A stretch of DNA of 64,000 nt from Stutzerimonas stutzeri (GTDB taxonomy: Bacteria > Pseudomonadota > Gammaproteobacteria > Pseudomonadales > Pseudomonadaceae), in contig NZ_JAMOIC010000019.1 of the NCBI RefSeq assembly GCF_024448895.1, positions 1 through 64,000 of the forward strand, read 5' to 3'. The position numbers and the translations under genes were made by a program. Position 1 is the first letter of the stretch. Every line of letters begins with the position of its first letter. Below the pieces are notes generated by a model. That model saw only the letters and a program-made list of their open reading frames with translations, was not told where the DNA came from and searched no databases. Shown one piece after another: positions 1-7,998 of the stretch.

Positions 1-2514
1 CACCTCGACCCCGAGGCCGCACGTGAAGCGGAAAAGTACGAAAACCCCATACCCAGTCGCGAACTGATTCTCCAGCACCTGAGCGAGCGCGGCTCGCCAG
101 CGGCACGCGAGCAGTTGCTGGAAGAGTTCGGATTGTCATCCGAAGATGACATCGAAGCTCTGCGCCGCCGCTTGCGCGCGATGGAGCGAGATGGTCAGCT
201 TATCTACACCCGGCGCGGCACCTATGCCCCGGTGGACAAGCTGGACCTGGTCTGCGGTCGGATCAGTGGTCACCGAGATGGTTTCGGTTTCCTGATCCCC
301 GACGATCGCAGCGACGACCTGTTCCTCAGTCCGGCGCAGATGCGCCTGGTTTTCGATGGTGACAGGGCGCTGGCCCGAGTTGCCGGGCTTGATCGTCGCG
401 GACGGCGTGAGGGCGCCATCGTCGAGGTGATCAGTCGCGCCCATGAGACCATCGTCGGTCGCTTCCAGGAAGAAAGTGGGATCGGCTTTGTCATGGCCGA
501 CAACCCCAAAATCCAGCAGGAAGTTCTGGTAACCCCGGGTCGCTCAATGAACGCCAAGCCGGGGCAGTTCGTCGAGATCAAAATTACCCACTGGCCAACT
601 CAGCGCTTTCAGCCTCAGGGCGATGTCATTGAGGTGATCGGCAACTACATGGCGCCCGGCATGGAGATCGACGTTGCGCTGCGCAGCTTCGATATTCCTC
701 ACGTCTGGCCTGAGGCGGTTGAGCGTGAAGCAGCCAAGCTCAAACCGGAAGTCGAGGAGAAGGACAAGCAGAAGCGCGTCGACTTGCGACATCTGCCATT
801 CGTTACCATTGACGGTGAGGATGCGCGGGATTTCGACGATGCGGTCTACTGTGAAAAGCTCAGCGGCTGGAAGCTTTTTTCGGGTGGCTTTCGCCTGTAT
901 GTAGCGATTGCTGACGTCTCACATTACGTCAAGGTTGGTTCGGCTCTGGACCAGGAAGCCGAGCTGCGCGGCACTTCAGTCTACTTCCCCGAGCGGGTTG
1001 TGCCGATGTTGCCCGAAGAGCTTTCAAATGGATTGTGCTCGCTCAATCCGCATGTCGATCGTCTGGCCATGGTCTGTGAAATCACCCTGAGCAAATCAGG
1101 GAAGATGACGGACTACCAGTTTTACGAAGCCGTCATCCACTCCCATGCGCGCCTCACCTACAACAAGGTCAGCAGCATGTTGGAGCAGCCTTCCTCCGCT
1201 GAGGGCAAGCGTCTGATCGATGAGTACCGGAAAGTGTTGCCGGATCTCAAGCAGCTCCATGCCCTGTACAAGGTGCTTCTGAAAGCTCGGCATACTCGCG
1301 GTGCAATCGATTTCGAGACACAGGAGACGCGCATCGTCTTCGGTGCGGAGCGCAAGATCTCTGCTATCAAGCCTACCGAGCGCAATGATGCTCACAAGCT
1401 GATCGAGGAGTGCATGCTTTGCGCCAACGTGGCCACTGCACGCTTTCTTCAGGATCACGATCTGCCGGGGCTATATCGTGTGCACGATGGTCCGCCGCTT
1501 GAGCGTCAGGAGAAGCTCCGCGCTTTCCTTGGCGAACTTGGTCTGACGTTGCACAAAGGGAAGGAAGGCCCGACACCCAAGGATTACCAGGCCCTGCTTG
1601 AGCGTATTCAGGGTCGTCCGGATTTCCATGTCATCCAGACGGTGATGCTCAGGTCGCTCAGTCAGGCGGTCTACAGTCCTGACAACAACGGGCATTTCGG
1701 TCTCAATTACGAAGCGTACGCGCATTTCACTTCGCCAATTCGCCGCTATCCGGATTTGCTGATTCATCGCGCGATCCGCAGCGTGATCCGCTCACGTCGC
1801 GAGACCTCGCATGTGCGACGGGAGGGTGGGACCAGCATGCCGAAGGCGCGCATCTATCCTTACGACGAGGCTGCTCTTGAGCAGCTCGGCGAGCAGTGCT
1901 CGATGACCGAGCGCCGTGCCGACGAGGCAACCCGCGACGTCGTGAACTGGCTCAAGTGCGAGTTCATGAAGGATAGAGTCGGCGAGAGTTTCCCGGGCGT
2001 AATCACGGCTGTGACCGGGTTCGGATTATTCGTCGAGCTGACCGATATCTACGTCGAGGGCCTGGTCCACGTGACAGCCATGCCGGGCGACTACTACCAC
2101 TTCGACCCGTTGCATCATCGCCTTTCCGGCGAGCGCAGCGGTCGCAGCTTCCGTCTCGGAGACAGCGTTGAGGTGCGAGTGATGCGCGTCGATCTGGACG
2201 AGCGCAAAATTGATTTCGAGCTGATCAGCGGCGGCAGCAAAAGCGCAGCCCGTGAACCTGGATCCGACTCTGGTCGAGATGGACGCAAGGACGGTAAAAG
2301 CAAGAAAGGCGCGGATACCTCGTTTGGAGGTGGCCGGGAGGCCGCCAGCCCAGAAGTGCGCAAAAGCCGCGAATTGAAGAAGGCTCTGCTTTCCGACGCC
2401 AAAAGCGGCGGCGCGAAGAAGCCAAAGCGTAGCTCGGGTAAACCCAAGGCGTCGGGTAAAGCGTCCGACAAGCCGGACGGTGGCGCCCCGCGCAAGCGTA
2501 AGGCTAAGCCATGA
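1..2514 (+). CDS. rnr: Ribonuclease R, 5' end truncated by window edge
   Basis: 3'-5' processive exoribonuclease that degrades structured RNA and matures rRNA. The frame is open from base 1 (HLDPEAAREAEKYENPIPSR...), so the true start lies just outside the window; the TTG at 115 is internal. Visible residues show a cold-shock domain (about 84-150), the RNB catalytic domain with acidic motif DGEDARDFDDAVY (about 271-283), a C-terminal S1 domain (about 660-740) and a Lys/Ser/Gly-rich basic tail of about 95 residues, typical of RNase R rather than RNase II. The stop overlaps the rlmB start (ATGA), so the two are translationally coupled. Only the first few residues should be missing. Confidence 0.97.
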   Translation, partial: HLDPEAAREAEKYENPIPSRELILQHLSERGSPAAREQLLEEFGLSSEDDIEALRRRLRAMERDGQLIYTRRGTYAPVDKLDLVCGRISGHRDGFGFLIPDDRSDDLFLSPAQMRLVFDGDRALARVAGLDRRGRREGAIVEVISRAHETIVGRFQEESGIGFVMADNPKIQQEVLVTPGRSMNAKPGQFVEIKITHWPTQRFQPQGDVIEVIGNYMAPGMEIDVALRSFDIPHVWPEAVEREAAKLKPEVEEKDKQKRVDLRHLPFVTIDGEDARDFDDAVYCEKLSGWKLFSGGFRLYVAIADVSHYVKVGSALDQEAELRGTSVYFPERVVPMLPEELSNGLCSLNPHVDRLAMVCEITLSKSGKMTDYQFYEAVIHSHARLTYNKVSSMLEQPSSAEGKRLIDEYRKVLPDLKQLHALYKVLLKARHTRGAIDFETQETRIVFGAERKISAIKPTERNDAHKLIEECMLCANVATARFLQDHDLPGLYRVHDGPPLERQEKLRAFLGELGLTLHKGKEGPTPKDYQALLERIQGRPDFHVIQTVMLRSLSQAVYSPDNNGHFGLNYEAYAHFTSPIRRYPDLLIHRAIRSVIRSRRETSHVRREGGTSMPKARIYPYDEAALEQLGEQCSMTERRADEATRDVVNWLKCEFMKDRVGESFPGVITAVTGFGLFVELTDIYVEGLVHVTAMPGDYYHFDPLHHRLSGERSGRSFRLGDSVEVRVMRVDLDERKIDFELISGGSKSAAREPGSDSGRDGRKDGKSKKGADTSFGGGREAASPEVRKSRELKKALLSDAKSGGAKKPKRSSGKPKASGKASDKPDGGAPRKRKAKP

Positions 2515-3263
2515 GTGACCTGGAAAAGATCTACGGTCTGCACGCCGTAGAGGCCCTGCTTCGTCATCATCCAAAGCGCGTGAAGCAGATTTGGCTCGCC
2601 GAAGGGCGCGACGATCCGCGAGTACAGACTTTAATCGAGCTAGCGGGGCAATCCAGGGTTCGTGTCGGGCAATGCGAGCGCCGCGAAATGGACGCCTGGG
2701 TCGAAGGCGTCCATCAGGGTGTGGTTGCAGATGTCAGCCCGAGCCAGGTCTGGGGTGACGCAATGCTTGAGGAGCTGCTGGACCGGACCGAAGGAGCGCC
2801 GTTGCTGCTGGTGCTCGACGGCGTTACCGATCCGCATAACCTAGGCGCATGCTTGCGCACGGCCGACGCGGCCGGCGCGCTGGCCGTGATCATTCCCAAG
2901 GACAAGTCGGCGACGCTCAATGCCACCGTGCGCAAGGTGGCTTGCGGTGCAGCCGAGGTGGTTCCGCTGGTGGCTGTCACCAACCTTGCTCGCACGCTGG
3001 AGAAGCTACAGCAGCGGGGGCTGTGGGTGGTCGGCACTGCGGGCGAAGCCGAGAAGGAAATCTATGATCAGAACCTCAGCGGCCCCATCGTTCTGGTAAT
3101 GGGAGCCGAAGGCAAGGGCATGCGGCGACTCACTCGCGAGCACTGCGACTTCCTTGTGAAGTTGCCAATGGCCGGAAGTGTCAGCAGTTTGAATGTGTCT
3201 GTCGCATCCGGTGTTTGCCTGTTCGAGGCGCTACGTCAGCGGCGTTCAGCCAGCGTTTCTTGA
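2511..3263 (+). CDS. rlmB: 23S rRNA (guanosine-2'-O-)-methyltransferase RlmB
   Basis: SpoU-family methyltransferase that modifies G2251 in the peptidyl-transferase P-loop of 23S rRNA using SAM. The 250-residue protein has an N-terminal L30e-like substrate-binding domain (about 5-80) and a C-terminal SPOUT domain. The three SpoU motifs are visible: DPHNLGACLRTADAAGA (about 107-123), VMGAEGKGMRRL (about 196-207) and SSLNVSVASGVCLFEAL (about 225-241). The start ATG overlaps the rnr stop by 4 bases, matching the rnr-rlmB operon of other gammaproteobacteria. Length is normal for the family. Confidence 0.96.
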   Translation: MSDLEKIYGLHAVEALLRHHPKRVKQIWLAEGRDDPRVQTLIELAGQSRVRVGQCERREMDAWVEGVHQGVVADVSPSQVWGDAMLEELLDRTEGAPLLLVLDGVTDPHNLGACLRTADAAGALAVIIPKDKSATLNATVRKVACGAAEVVPLVAVTNLARTLEKLQQRGLWVVGTAGEAEKEIYDQNLSGPIVLVMGAEGKGMRRLTREHCDFLVKLPMAGSVSSLNVSVASGVCLFEALRQRRSASVS

Positions 3264-3457
3264 TTGCTTTCCTAATCTAGACCCAGGGTCGGCCACGCCA
3301 TCATTAGTGCTGCCCTTTGCCTCGAAACGGATTGCCGGCCCTGAGGTCAATTGTCCGTTCCTGGTCTCGCGGCACGCTATGACGATTGCTGCTTTGGTTG
3401 TACTTCTGTCCATCGCTTTCGATAGCGGTAAGGTCAGGTGTGCCTCATGGAGGTTGT

Positions 3458-5632
3458 ATGTCGCAACGCCCGCCTTTCGAGGCATTGTTCAGAAGTTCAC
3501 CAAACGCCTATCTCCTGCTTGATCCTGAGCTGAAGATTCTTGACGCCAACGATGCTTATCTCCAGCTCACGGCACGTACCCTGGACGAGATCGTCGGGCA
3601 GCGCATCGATGAGGCCTTCGCGGCAGACCCCAAGGCTCCTGAGACCACTCATGTTGAAGAGCTGCTTGGCTCATTCAGTCGTGTATTGCGCAGCAAGGGA
3701 GTCGATACCTTGCCGGTCATTCGGTACTCGATCGCCGTCCGAACCGAGCACGGTGTGGTGTATGAGGATCGGTACTGGAGCGCAACACACACGCCAGTGC
3801 TCGATGAGCAGGGTAAAGTTTCAGCAATCCTGCAGCACACGATGGATATCACCGAGCTACAGCTGCTGAAGGCTTCTCTCCACGCTACCGAGAGAGCCGG
3901 TCAGCCGCTGCAGCAGCTCGAAGCGGCGATCATGTCTCGCGCGAAGTTGATGCAGGACGAGGGTAAACAGCTGCGCCAGCTGTTTGCCCAGGCACCCGGT
4001 TTTGTGAGCTTTCTGCGTGGCCCCGATCACGTATTCGAGTTGGTCAACGAGGCTTATCAGCAATTGACGGGCTATCGGCAGCTGATCGGCAAGCGGGTCA
4101 GCGACGGGGTGCCGGAGCTGACACGTCAAGGCTTCATTGAATTGCTGGATCAGGTTTATCGCACCGGTGAGCCTTATGTGGGCAAAGGAATGCGGGCCCT
4201 TTTGCAGCGTCGCCCTGAAGCGGAGCCCGAGGAGGTCTATCTCGACTTCGTTTTCCAGCCGATTGCCGAGCGCGACGGCCAGACTTCAGGGATCTTCGTT
4301 CAAGGCAGTGATGTTACCGAGCAGCATCGCAGTCAGCAGGAGCTGTCCAGACATCGCGAGCACCTTGAGGAGCTTGTCCGCGAGCGCTCTCGCGAGTTGC
4401 TGCGCAGTGAAACCGAGCGCAGGGTGGCTGAGGCGGCGCTGATGCAGTCGCAGAAGCTTGAGGCGGTGGGCAAGTTGACTGGCGGGATTGCTCACGACTT
4501 CAACAATATGCTGCAGATCATTGGTGGCAACCTCCAATTGCTGCGTCGAAACCTGGGCGCCGACGAGACTGCGCAGCGTCGGCTGGACTCTGCTGTTGGC
4601 GGCGTGGAAAAAGGTGCGCGCCTCGCGTCCCAGTTGCTTGCGTTCGCTAGTCGCCAGCCGCTTCAGCCGCAGGATATTGATCTGGGCGAATTACTCAGTC
4701 AGATGAGTGAGTTGCTGAGCGGAGCGCTGGGGCGAGCGGTGCAGATGAATATCGATATCGAGCCTAAGCTCTGGCCGGTATTCGCCGATGTGGGCAACCT
4801 CCAGGCGGCCATCCTCAATCTGGCTGTGAATGCGCGTGATGCGATGGCCAGTGGCGGCGAGCTGTCCATCCGTGTGCGTAATCGCTCTCTGGATGCTGAC
4901 GAGTTAGCCGCTCAGCCAGCCGCAACTGCTGGTTCCTATGTCGAGTTGAGTGTCGCCGACGAAGGCGAGGGTATGGCGCCCGAGGTGCTCGATCGTGCTT
5001 TCGAACCGTTCTTCACCACGCGGCAGGACGCCAACGCGTCGGGTCTCGGTCTCAGCATGGTCTATGGCTTCGTCAGGCAGAGTGGTGGTTTCGTCGTGCT
5101 GGAAAGTGAGGTAGGGAGTGGCACCTCGGTGCGGGTCTATCTGCCGGTCGCTGCTGGCTCGGCGTCGTGTGAAACGTTGGAGGCTCAAGTCGGTACAGAA
5201 TCGAGCGAAGCCGTGACGTCAACTACAGCCGAGCTGGCGGTTGGAGATGATCAGCAGGGCCGGCTGAGTATCCTTTTCGTCGAAGATGACCCAACGCTGC
5301 GGATGCTGACGGGCGAAGTCATGGAGGAGCTGGGGCACGAGGTCTGTCCTTGCGATTCGGCAGAGGCTGCGCTTGAGATGCTGGCGCAACGCAGCTTCGA
5401 TGTGCTGCTCACTGACGTGGGCTTGGCGGGCATGAGCGGGATCGAACTGGTTCGCCAGGCAAGATCGCGCGACGCGTCTCTCAGCGTCGTGATCGCTTCC
5501 GGGTATTCGATCAGCGCGCGTGACGAAGGTCTGGATGATCTGCGGACAATGCTCAAGCCCTACGACATTCACCAGGTCAGGACCCTGCTCGATAGCATCC
5601 TGGCGGAGCGCGGTCGGGGCGGGAGAGGCTGA
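3458..5632 (+). CDS. PAS-domain hybrid sensor histidine kinase with C-terminal receiver
   Basis: Soluble signalling kinase of 724 residues; no membrane segment is seen. Order: PAS domain (about 5-130), second PAS domain (about 180-305), a short coiled coil, a HisKA dimerisation box with phospho-His in GGIAHDFNNMLQII (His near 346), an HATPase domain with N box LNLAVNARDAM and G boxes DEGEGM and GLGLSMVYG, then a receiver domain (about 604-720) with acidic pair EDD and phospho-Asp in LLTDVGLAGMSG (near 653). I chose ATG 3458 because GGAGG lies 4 bases upstream; an upstream in-frame start at 3386 would add 24 residues lacking domain character. No response regulator with an output domain is adjacent, so the target is unknown. 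The HDFNN-type H box is typical of hybrid kinases. Confidence 0.9.
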   Translation: MSQRPPFEALFRSSPNAYLLLDPELKILDANDAYLQLTARTLDEIVGQRIDEAFAADPKAPETTHVEELLGSFSRVLRSKGVDTLPVIRYSIAVRTEHGVVYEDRYWSATHTPVLDEQGKVSAILQHTMDITELQLLKASLHATERAGQPLQQLEAAIMSRAKLMQDEGKQLRQLFAQAPGFVSFLRGPDHVFELVNEAYQQLTGYRQLIGKRVSDGVPELTRQGFIELLDQVYRTGEPYVGKGMRALLQRRPEAEPEEVYLDFVFQPIAERDGQTSGIFVQGSDVTEQHRSQQELSRHREHLEELVRERSRELLRSETERRVAEAALMQSQKLEAVGKLTGGIAHDFNNMLQIIGGNLQLLRRNLGADETAQRRLDSAVGGVEKGARLASQLLAFASRQPLQPQDIDLGELLSQMSELLSGALGRAVQMNIDIEPKLWPVFADVGNLQAAILNLAVNARDAMASGGELSIRVRNRSLDADELAAQPAATAGSYVELSVADEGEGMAPEVLDRAFEPFFTTRQDANASGLGLSMVYGFVRQSGGFVVLESEVGSGTSVRVYLPVAAGSASCETLEAQVGTESSEAVTSTTAELAVGDDQQGRLSILFVEDDPTLRMLTGEVMEELGHEVCPCDSAEAALEMLAQRSFDVLLTDVGLAGMSGIELVRQARSRDASLSVVIASGYSISARDEGLDDLRTMLKPYDIHQVRTLLDSILAERGRGGRG

Positions 5633-5664
5633 ATCCGGACTGGTTAAATAATCACCAAATCGCC

Positions 5665-5693
5665 TTGCGCGGTGCGCCGCGCTTCTCTAGAAT
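5665..5693 (+). promoter_or_regulatory. Sigma70-type promoter of the rpsF operon
   Basis: TTGCGC (5665-5670) and TAGAAT (5688-5693) are separated by exactly 17 bases, followed by a leader of about 115 bases before rpsF. Position and quality fit a strong ribosomal-protein promoter. Read by eye only. Confidence 0.65.
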
Positions 5694-5767
5694 TGCGCCC
5701 CTTGCCCGGATGGCAGGCGTTTGCGCGCCTCTCTGGCTGGCAAGTCAACATAACTGATTCACTCCTT

Positions 5768-5792
5768 GCCTGATCCGCGTTGTGCGGCAGGC
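5768..5792 (+). promoter_or_regulatory. Candidate S6:S18 autoregulatory leader hairpin
   Basis: In the untranslated leader, GCCTG (5768-5772) and CCGC (5775-5778) pair with GCGG (5784-5787) and CAGGC (5788-5792), leaving a bulged AT and a GTTGT loop. The ribosome-binding site TAAGGAG follows directly. In E. coli and many bacteria the S6:S18 complex represses its own operon by binding a leader hairpin with an exposed CCG. That this hairpin plays the same role is inference from position and the CCG. Confidence 0.4.
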
Positions 5793-5813
5793 TGCAACCC
5801 GTAAGGAGCAACA

Positions 5814-6233
5814 ATGCGTCATTACGAAATCATCTTTCTGGTCCACCCCGACCAGAGCGAGCAGGTTGGCGGCATGGTGGAGCGTTACACCAAGCTGATC
5901 GAAGAAGACGGTGGCAAGATCCATCGTCTGGAAGACTGGGGCCGTCGTCAGCTGGCTTACGCCATCAACAACGTCCACAAGGCTCACTACGTGATGCTGA
6001 ACGTCGAGTGCAGCGGCAAGGCATTGGCTGAGCTGGAAGACAACTTCCGCTACAACGACGCCGTCATCCGTAACCTGGTCATCCGTCGCGACGAAGCCGT
6101 GACTGAACAGTCCGAGATGCTGAAGGCTGAGGAAAACCGTAGCGAGCGCCGTGAGCGTCGTGATCGCCCTGAATCTGACTCTGCCGATAACGACAGTGAC
6201 AGCGACAGCCGCGACAACAACGCTGACGAGTAA
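5814..6233 (+). CDS. rpsF: 30S ribosomal protein S6
   Basis: S6 binds S18 on the platform of the 30S subunit. The 139-residue product begins [17 protein letters not shown] and carries the S6 fold over about 1-95 ([29 protein letters not shown]). After residue about 100 comes a low-complexity tail, first Arg/Glu-rich and then Asp/Ser/Asn-rich, ending in Glu; in other pseudomonads the S6 tail is the substrate of the glutamate ligase RimK. A good Shine-Dalgarno (AAGGAG) sits 6 bases upstream. First gene of the rpsF-rpsR-DUF2232-rplI operon. Confidence 0.97.
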   Translation: MRHYEIIFLVHPDQSEQVGGMVERYTKLIEEDGGKIHRLEDWGRRQLAYAINNVHKAHYVMLNVECSGKALAELEDNFRYNDAVIRNLVIRRDEAVTEQSEMLKAEENRSERRERRDRPESDSADNDSDSDSRDNNADE

Positions 6234-6261
6234 TCCACGGACCTATTGAGGAGCCTATTTC

Positions 6262-6492
6262 ATGGCACGTTTTTTCCGTCGTCGTAAGTTCTGCCGTTTC
6301 ACTGCAGAAAATGTGAAAGAGATCGACTACAAGGATCTCAACACACTGAAGGCCTACATTTCCGAAACCGGCAAGATCGTACCTAGCCGTATCACCGGAA
6401 CCAAAGCACGCTATCAGCGCCAGCTGGCTACCGCTATCAAGCGCGCCCGTTTCCTGGCCCTGCTGCCCTACACCGACAGCCACGGCCGTTGA
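6262..6492 (+). CDS. rpsR: 30S ribosomal protein S18
   Basis: The 76-residue basic protein begins [18 protein letters not shown] and contains the conserved [22 protein letters not shown] segment (split here: [25 protein letters not shown]). It partners S6 on the small subunit platform and in leader autoregulation. It lies 28 bases after rpsF with ribosome-binding site GAGGAG. Length and sequence are standard. Confidence 0.98.
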   Translation: MARFFRRRKFCRFTAENVKEIDYKDLNTLKAYISETGKIVPSRITGTKARYQRQLATAIKRARFLALLPYTDSHGR

Positions 6493-6526
6493 TCGAACTG
6501 TTCGACAGAAGTAAAGGATAAATCGC

Positions 6527-7420
6527 ATGCGCGCCCTGGCTGACTTCATCATGCGCGGCCGTATGCAAGCGATTGTAGTTGTAGCTGGCTCTGCAGCGCT
6601 GCCGATGTTGTTCTGGCTCTGCGCTGCCGCAGGCAGCTTGGTGTTGTTGCGTCGTGGGCTGAATGACGCATTAGGCGTGTTGGTCTGGGCTGTTCTGCCC
6701 GCACTCGTCTGGTGGTACTTCGGCGATCCGCGAACGTTGCTGGTGCTGCTGGGTTCATTTGGGTTGGCGTTGTTATTGCGCAGCCAGAATTCCTGGCCAC
6801 GCGTAATGTTGTGCAGCGTGGGGCTTGGGCTGCTGTTTGCCTGGGCGCTTGGTGTGGTGTTTGGTGAGCCCATTGCGGCGCTCGCCACTGAGTTGCAGAA
6901 AGTGTTGCCCGACATGCTGTCGGATGCCTATCAGCAGCTTTCGGTGGATGAGCAGGCGCGTTTGGGAGCGTTGCTGACGCCGGTTCTGACCGGCTTGCTG
7001 GCGGCGCTGTTGCAGATCACCACATTGCTCAGCCTCATGCTCGGACGGTACTGGCAAGCGTTGTTATACAACCCAGGTGGCTTCGGCCTCGAGTTTCGGG
7101 CACTACGGCTTTCCCCTGTAGTAGCAATGTTGCTGCTGGTTGGCATGTTGCTAGGACCGAGTCTTGGGGCTCAGATGGCGATGCTGGCTCCGTTGTGCAG
7201 TGTTCCGCTGGTGTTTGCCGGTGTCGCGCTGATTCACGGGCTGGTGAAGCAGGGTCGGATGTCACGGTTCTGGCTGGTGGGGCTTTACGTCACGCTGGTT
7301 CTGTTCATGCAGTTGCTTTATCCGTTACTGGCCGTATTGGCCATTGTCGACAGCTTGTTTGATTTCCGCGGTCGTGCATCTCGTGATGACGATGCCGGTC
7401 CTGCGGACGGTGAAGGTTAA
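6527..7420 (+). CDS. DUF2232 polytopic membrane protein in the ribosomal operon
   Basis: The 297-residue product is strongly hydrophobic with about seven to eight predicted membrane segments, for example around 14-40, 45-62, 66-80, 88-108, 148-172, 198-220 and 225-275, and a short charged tail (RGRASRDDDAGPADGEG). It is embedded between rpsR and rplI with short gaps (34 and 21 bases) and its own AAAGGA site, so it must be co-transcribed with S6, S18 and L9. The same insertion is known in Pseudomonas. The family (DUF2232/YybS-like) has no established function; transport or envelope roles would be guesses. Confidence 0.85.
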   Translation: MRALADFIMRGRMQAIVVVAGSAALPMLFWLCAAAGSLVLLRRGLNDALGVLVWAVLPALVWWYFGDPRTLLVLLGSFGLALLLRSQNSWPRVMLCSVGLGLLFAWALGVVFGEPIAALATELQKVLPDMLSDAYQQLSVDEQARLGALLTPVLTGLLAALLQITTLLSLMLGRYWQALLYNPGGFGLEFRALRLSPVVAMLLLVGMLLGPSLGAQMAMLAPLCSVPLVFAGVALIHGLVKQGRMSRFWLVGLYVTLVLFMQLLYPLLAVLAIVDSLFDFRGRASRDDDAGPADGEG

Positions 7421-7441
7421 AAGTTAAGAGGTAAGACTCAA

Positions 7442-7888
7442 ATGGAAGTCATCCTGCTCGAAAAAGTCGCAAACCTGGGCAACCTGGGCGACAAGGTAAA
7501 CGTCAAGTCTGGTTACGGTCGCAACTTCCTGCTGCCGCAGCGCAAGGCTACCGCTGCAACTGCAGCTAACATCGCTGAGTTCGAAGCTCGCCGTGCTGAC
7601 CTGGAAAAAGCTGCTGCTGAGCGTAAGGCTTCTGCCGAAACGCGTGCTGCCCAGCTGGCTGAACTGGAAGTCACCATCACCGCAACTGCGGGCGATGAGG
7701 GCAAACTGTTCGGTTCCATCGGCACTCACGACATCGCCGATGCGCTGACAGCTTCTGGCGTTGAAGTAGCGAAGAGCGAAATCCGTCTGCCTAACGGCAC
7801 CATCCGTCAGGTTGGTGAGTACGACGTCGCTGTGCATCTGCACACTGACGTTGAAGCGACCGTGAAGCTGATCGTGATCGCTGGCTGA
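7442..7888 (+). CDS. rplI: 50S ribosomal protein L9
   Basis: L9 binds 23S rRNA at the base of the L1 stalk and limits frameshifting. The 148-residue product begins [19 protein letters not shown] and has the N-terminal RNA-binding domain with [10 protein letters not shown], a long connecting helix (about 41-75) and the C-terminal domain ([14 protein letters not shown]). Last gene of the rpsF operon; a strong intrinsic terminator follows at 7933. Confidence 0.98.
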   Translation: MEVILLEKVANLGNLGDKVNVKSGYGRNFLLPQRKATAATAANIAEFEARRADLEKAAAERKASAETRAAQLAELEVTITATAGDEGKLFGSIGTHDIADALTASGVEVAKSEIRLPNGTIRQVGEYDVAVHLHTDVEATVKLIVIAG

Positions 7889-7932
7889 TACAGGCCATCG
7901 TCTGGCACCTCCGGTGCCTGACGGGTACCATC

Positions 7933-7972
7933 GGGCACGTTTCCACGCGAGTGGAACGTGCCCTTTGTTTTT
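7933..7972 (+). terminator. Intrinsic terminator after rplI
   Basis: GGGCACGTTTCCAC (7933-7946) pairs with GTGGAACGTGCCC (7951-7963) around a GCGA loop with one bulged T, followed by the T-rich TTTGTTTTT. It ends the ribosomal operon and separates it from dnaB. A smaller hairpin (GGCACC/GGTGCC, 7904-7918) precedes it. Confidence 0.85.
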
Positions 7973-7998
7973 CTGAACGCTAAAGAATTTCGAGTGCC

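Noticed and set aside
6079-6915. 278-residue minus-strand frame across rpsF, rpsR and the DUF2232 gene
   Set aside because: Opposes three operon genes; low-complexity composition.
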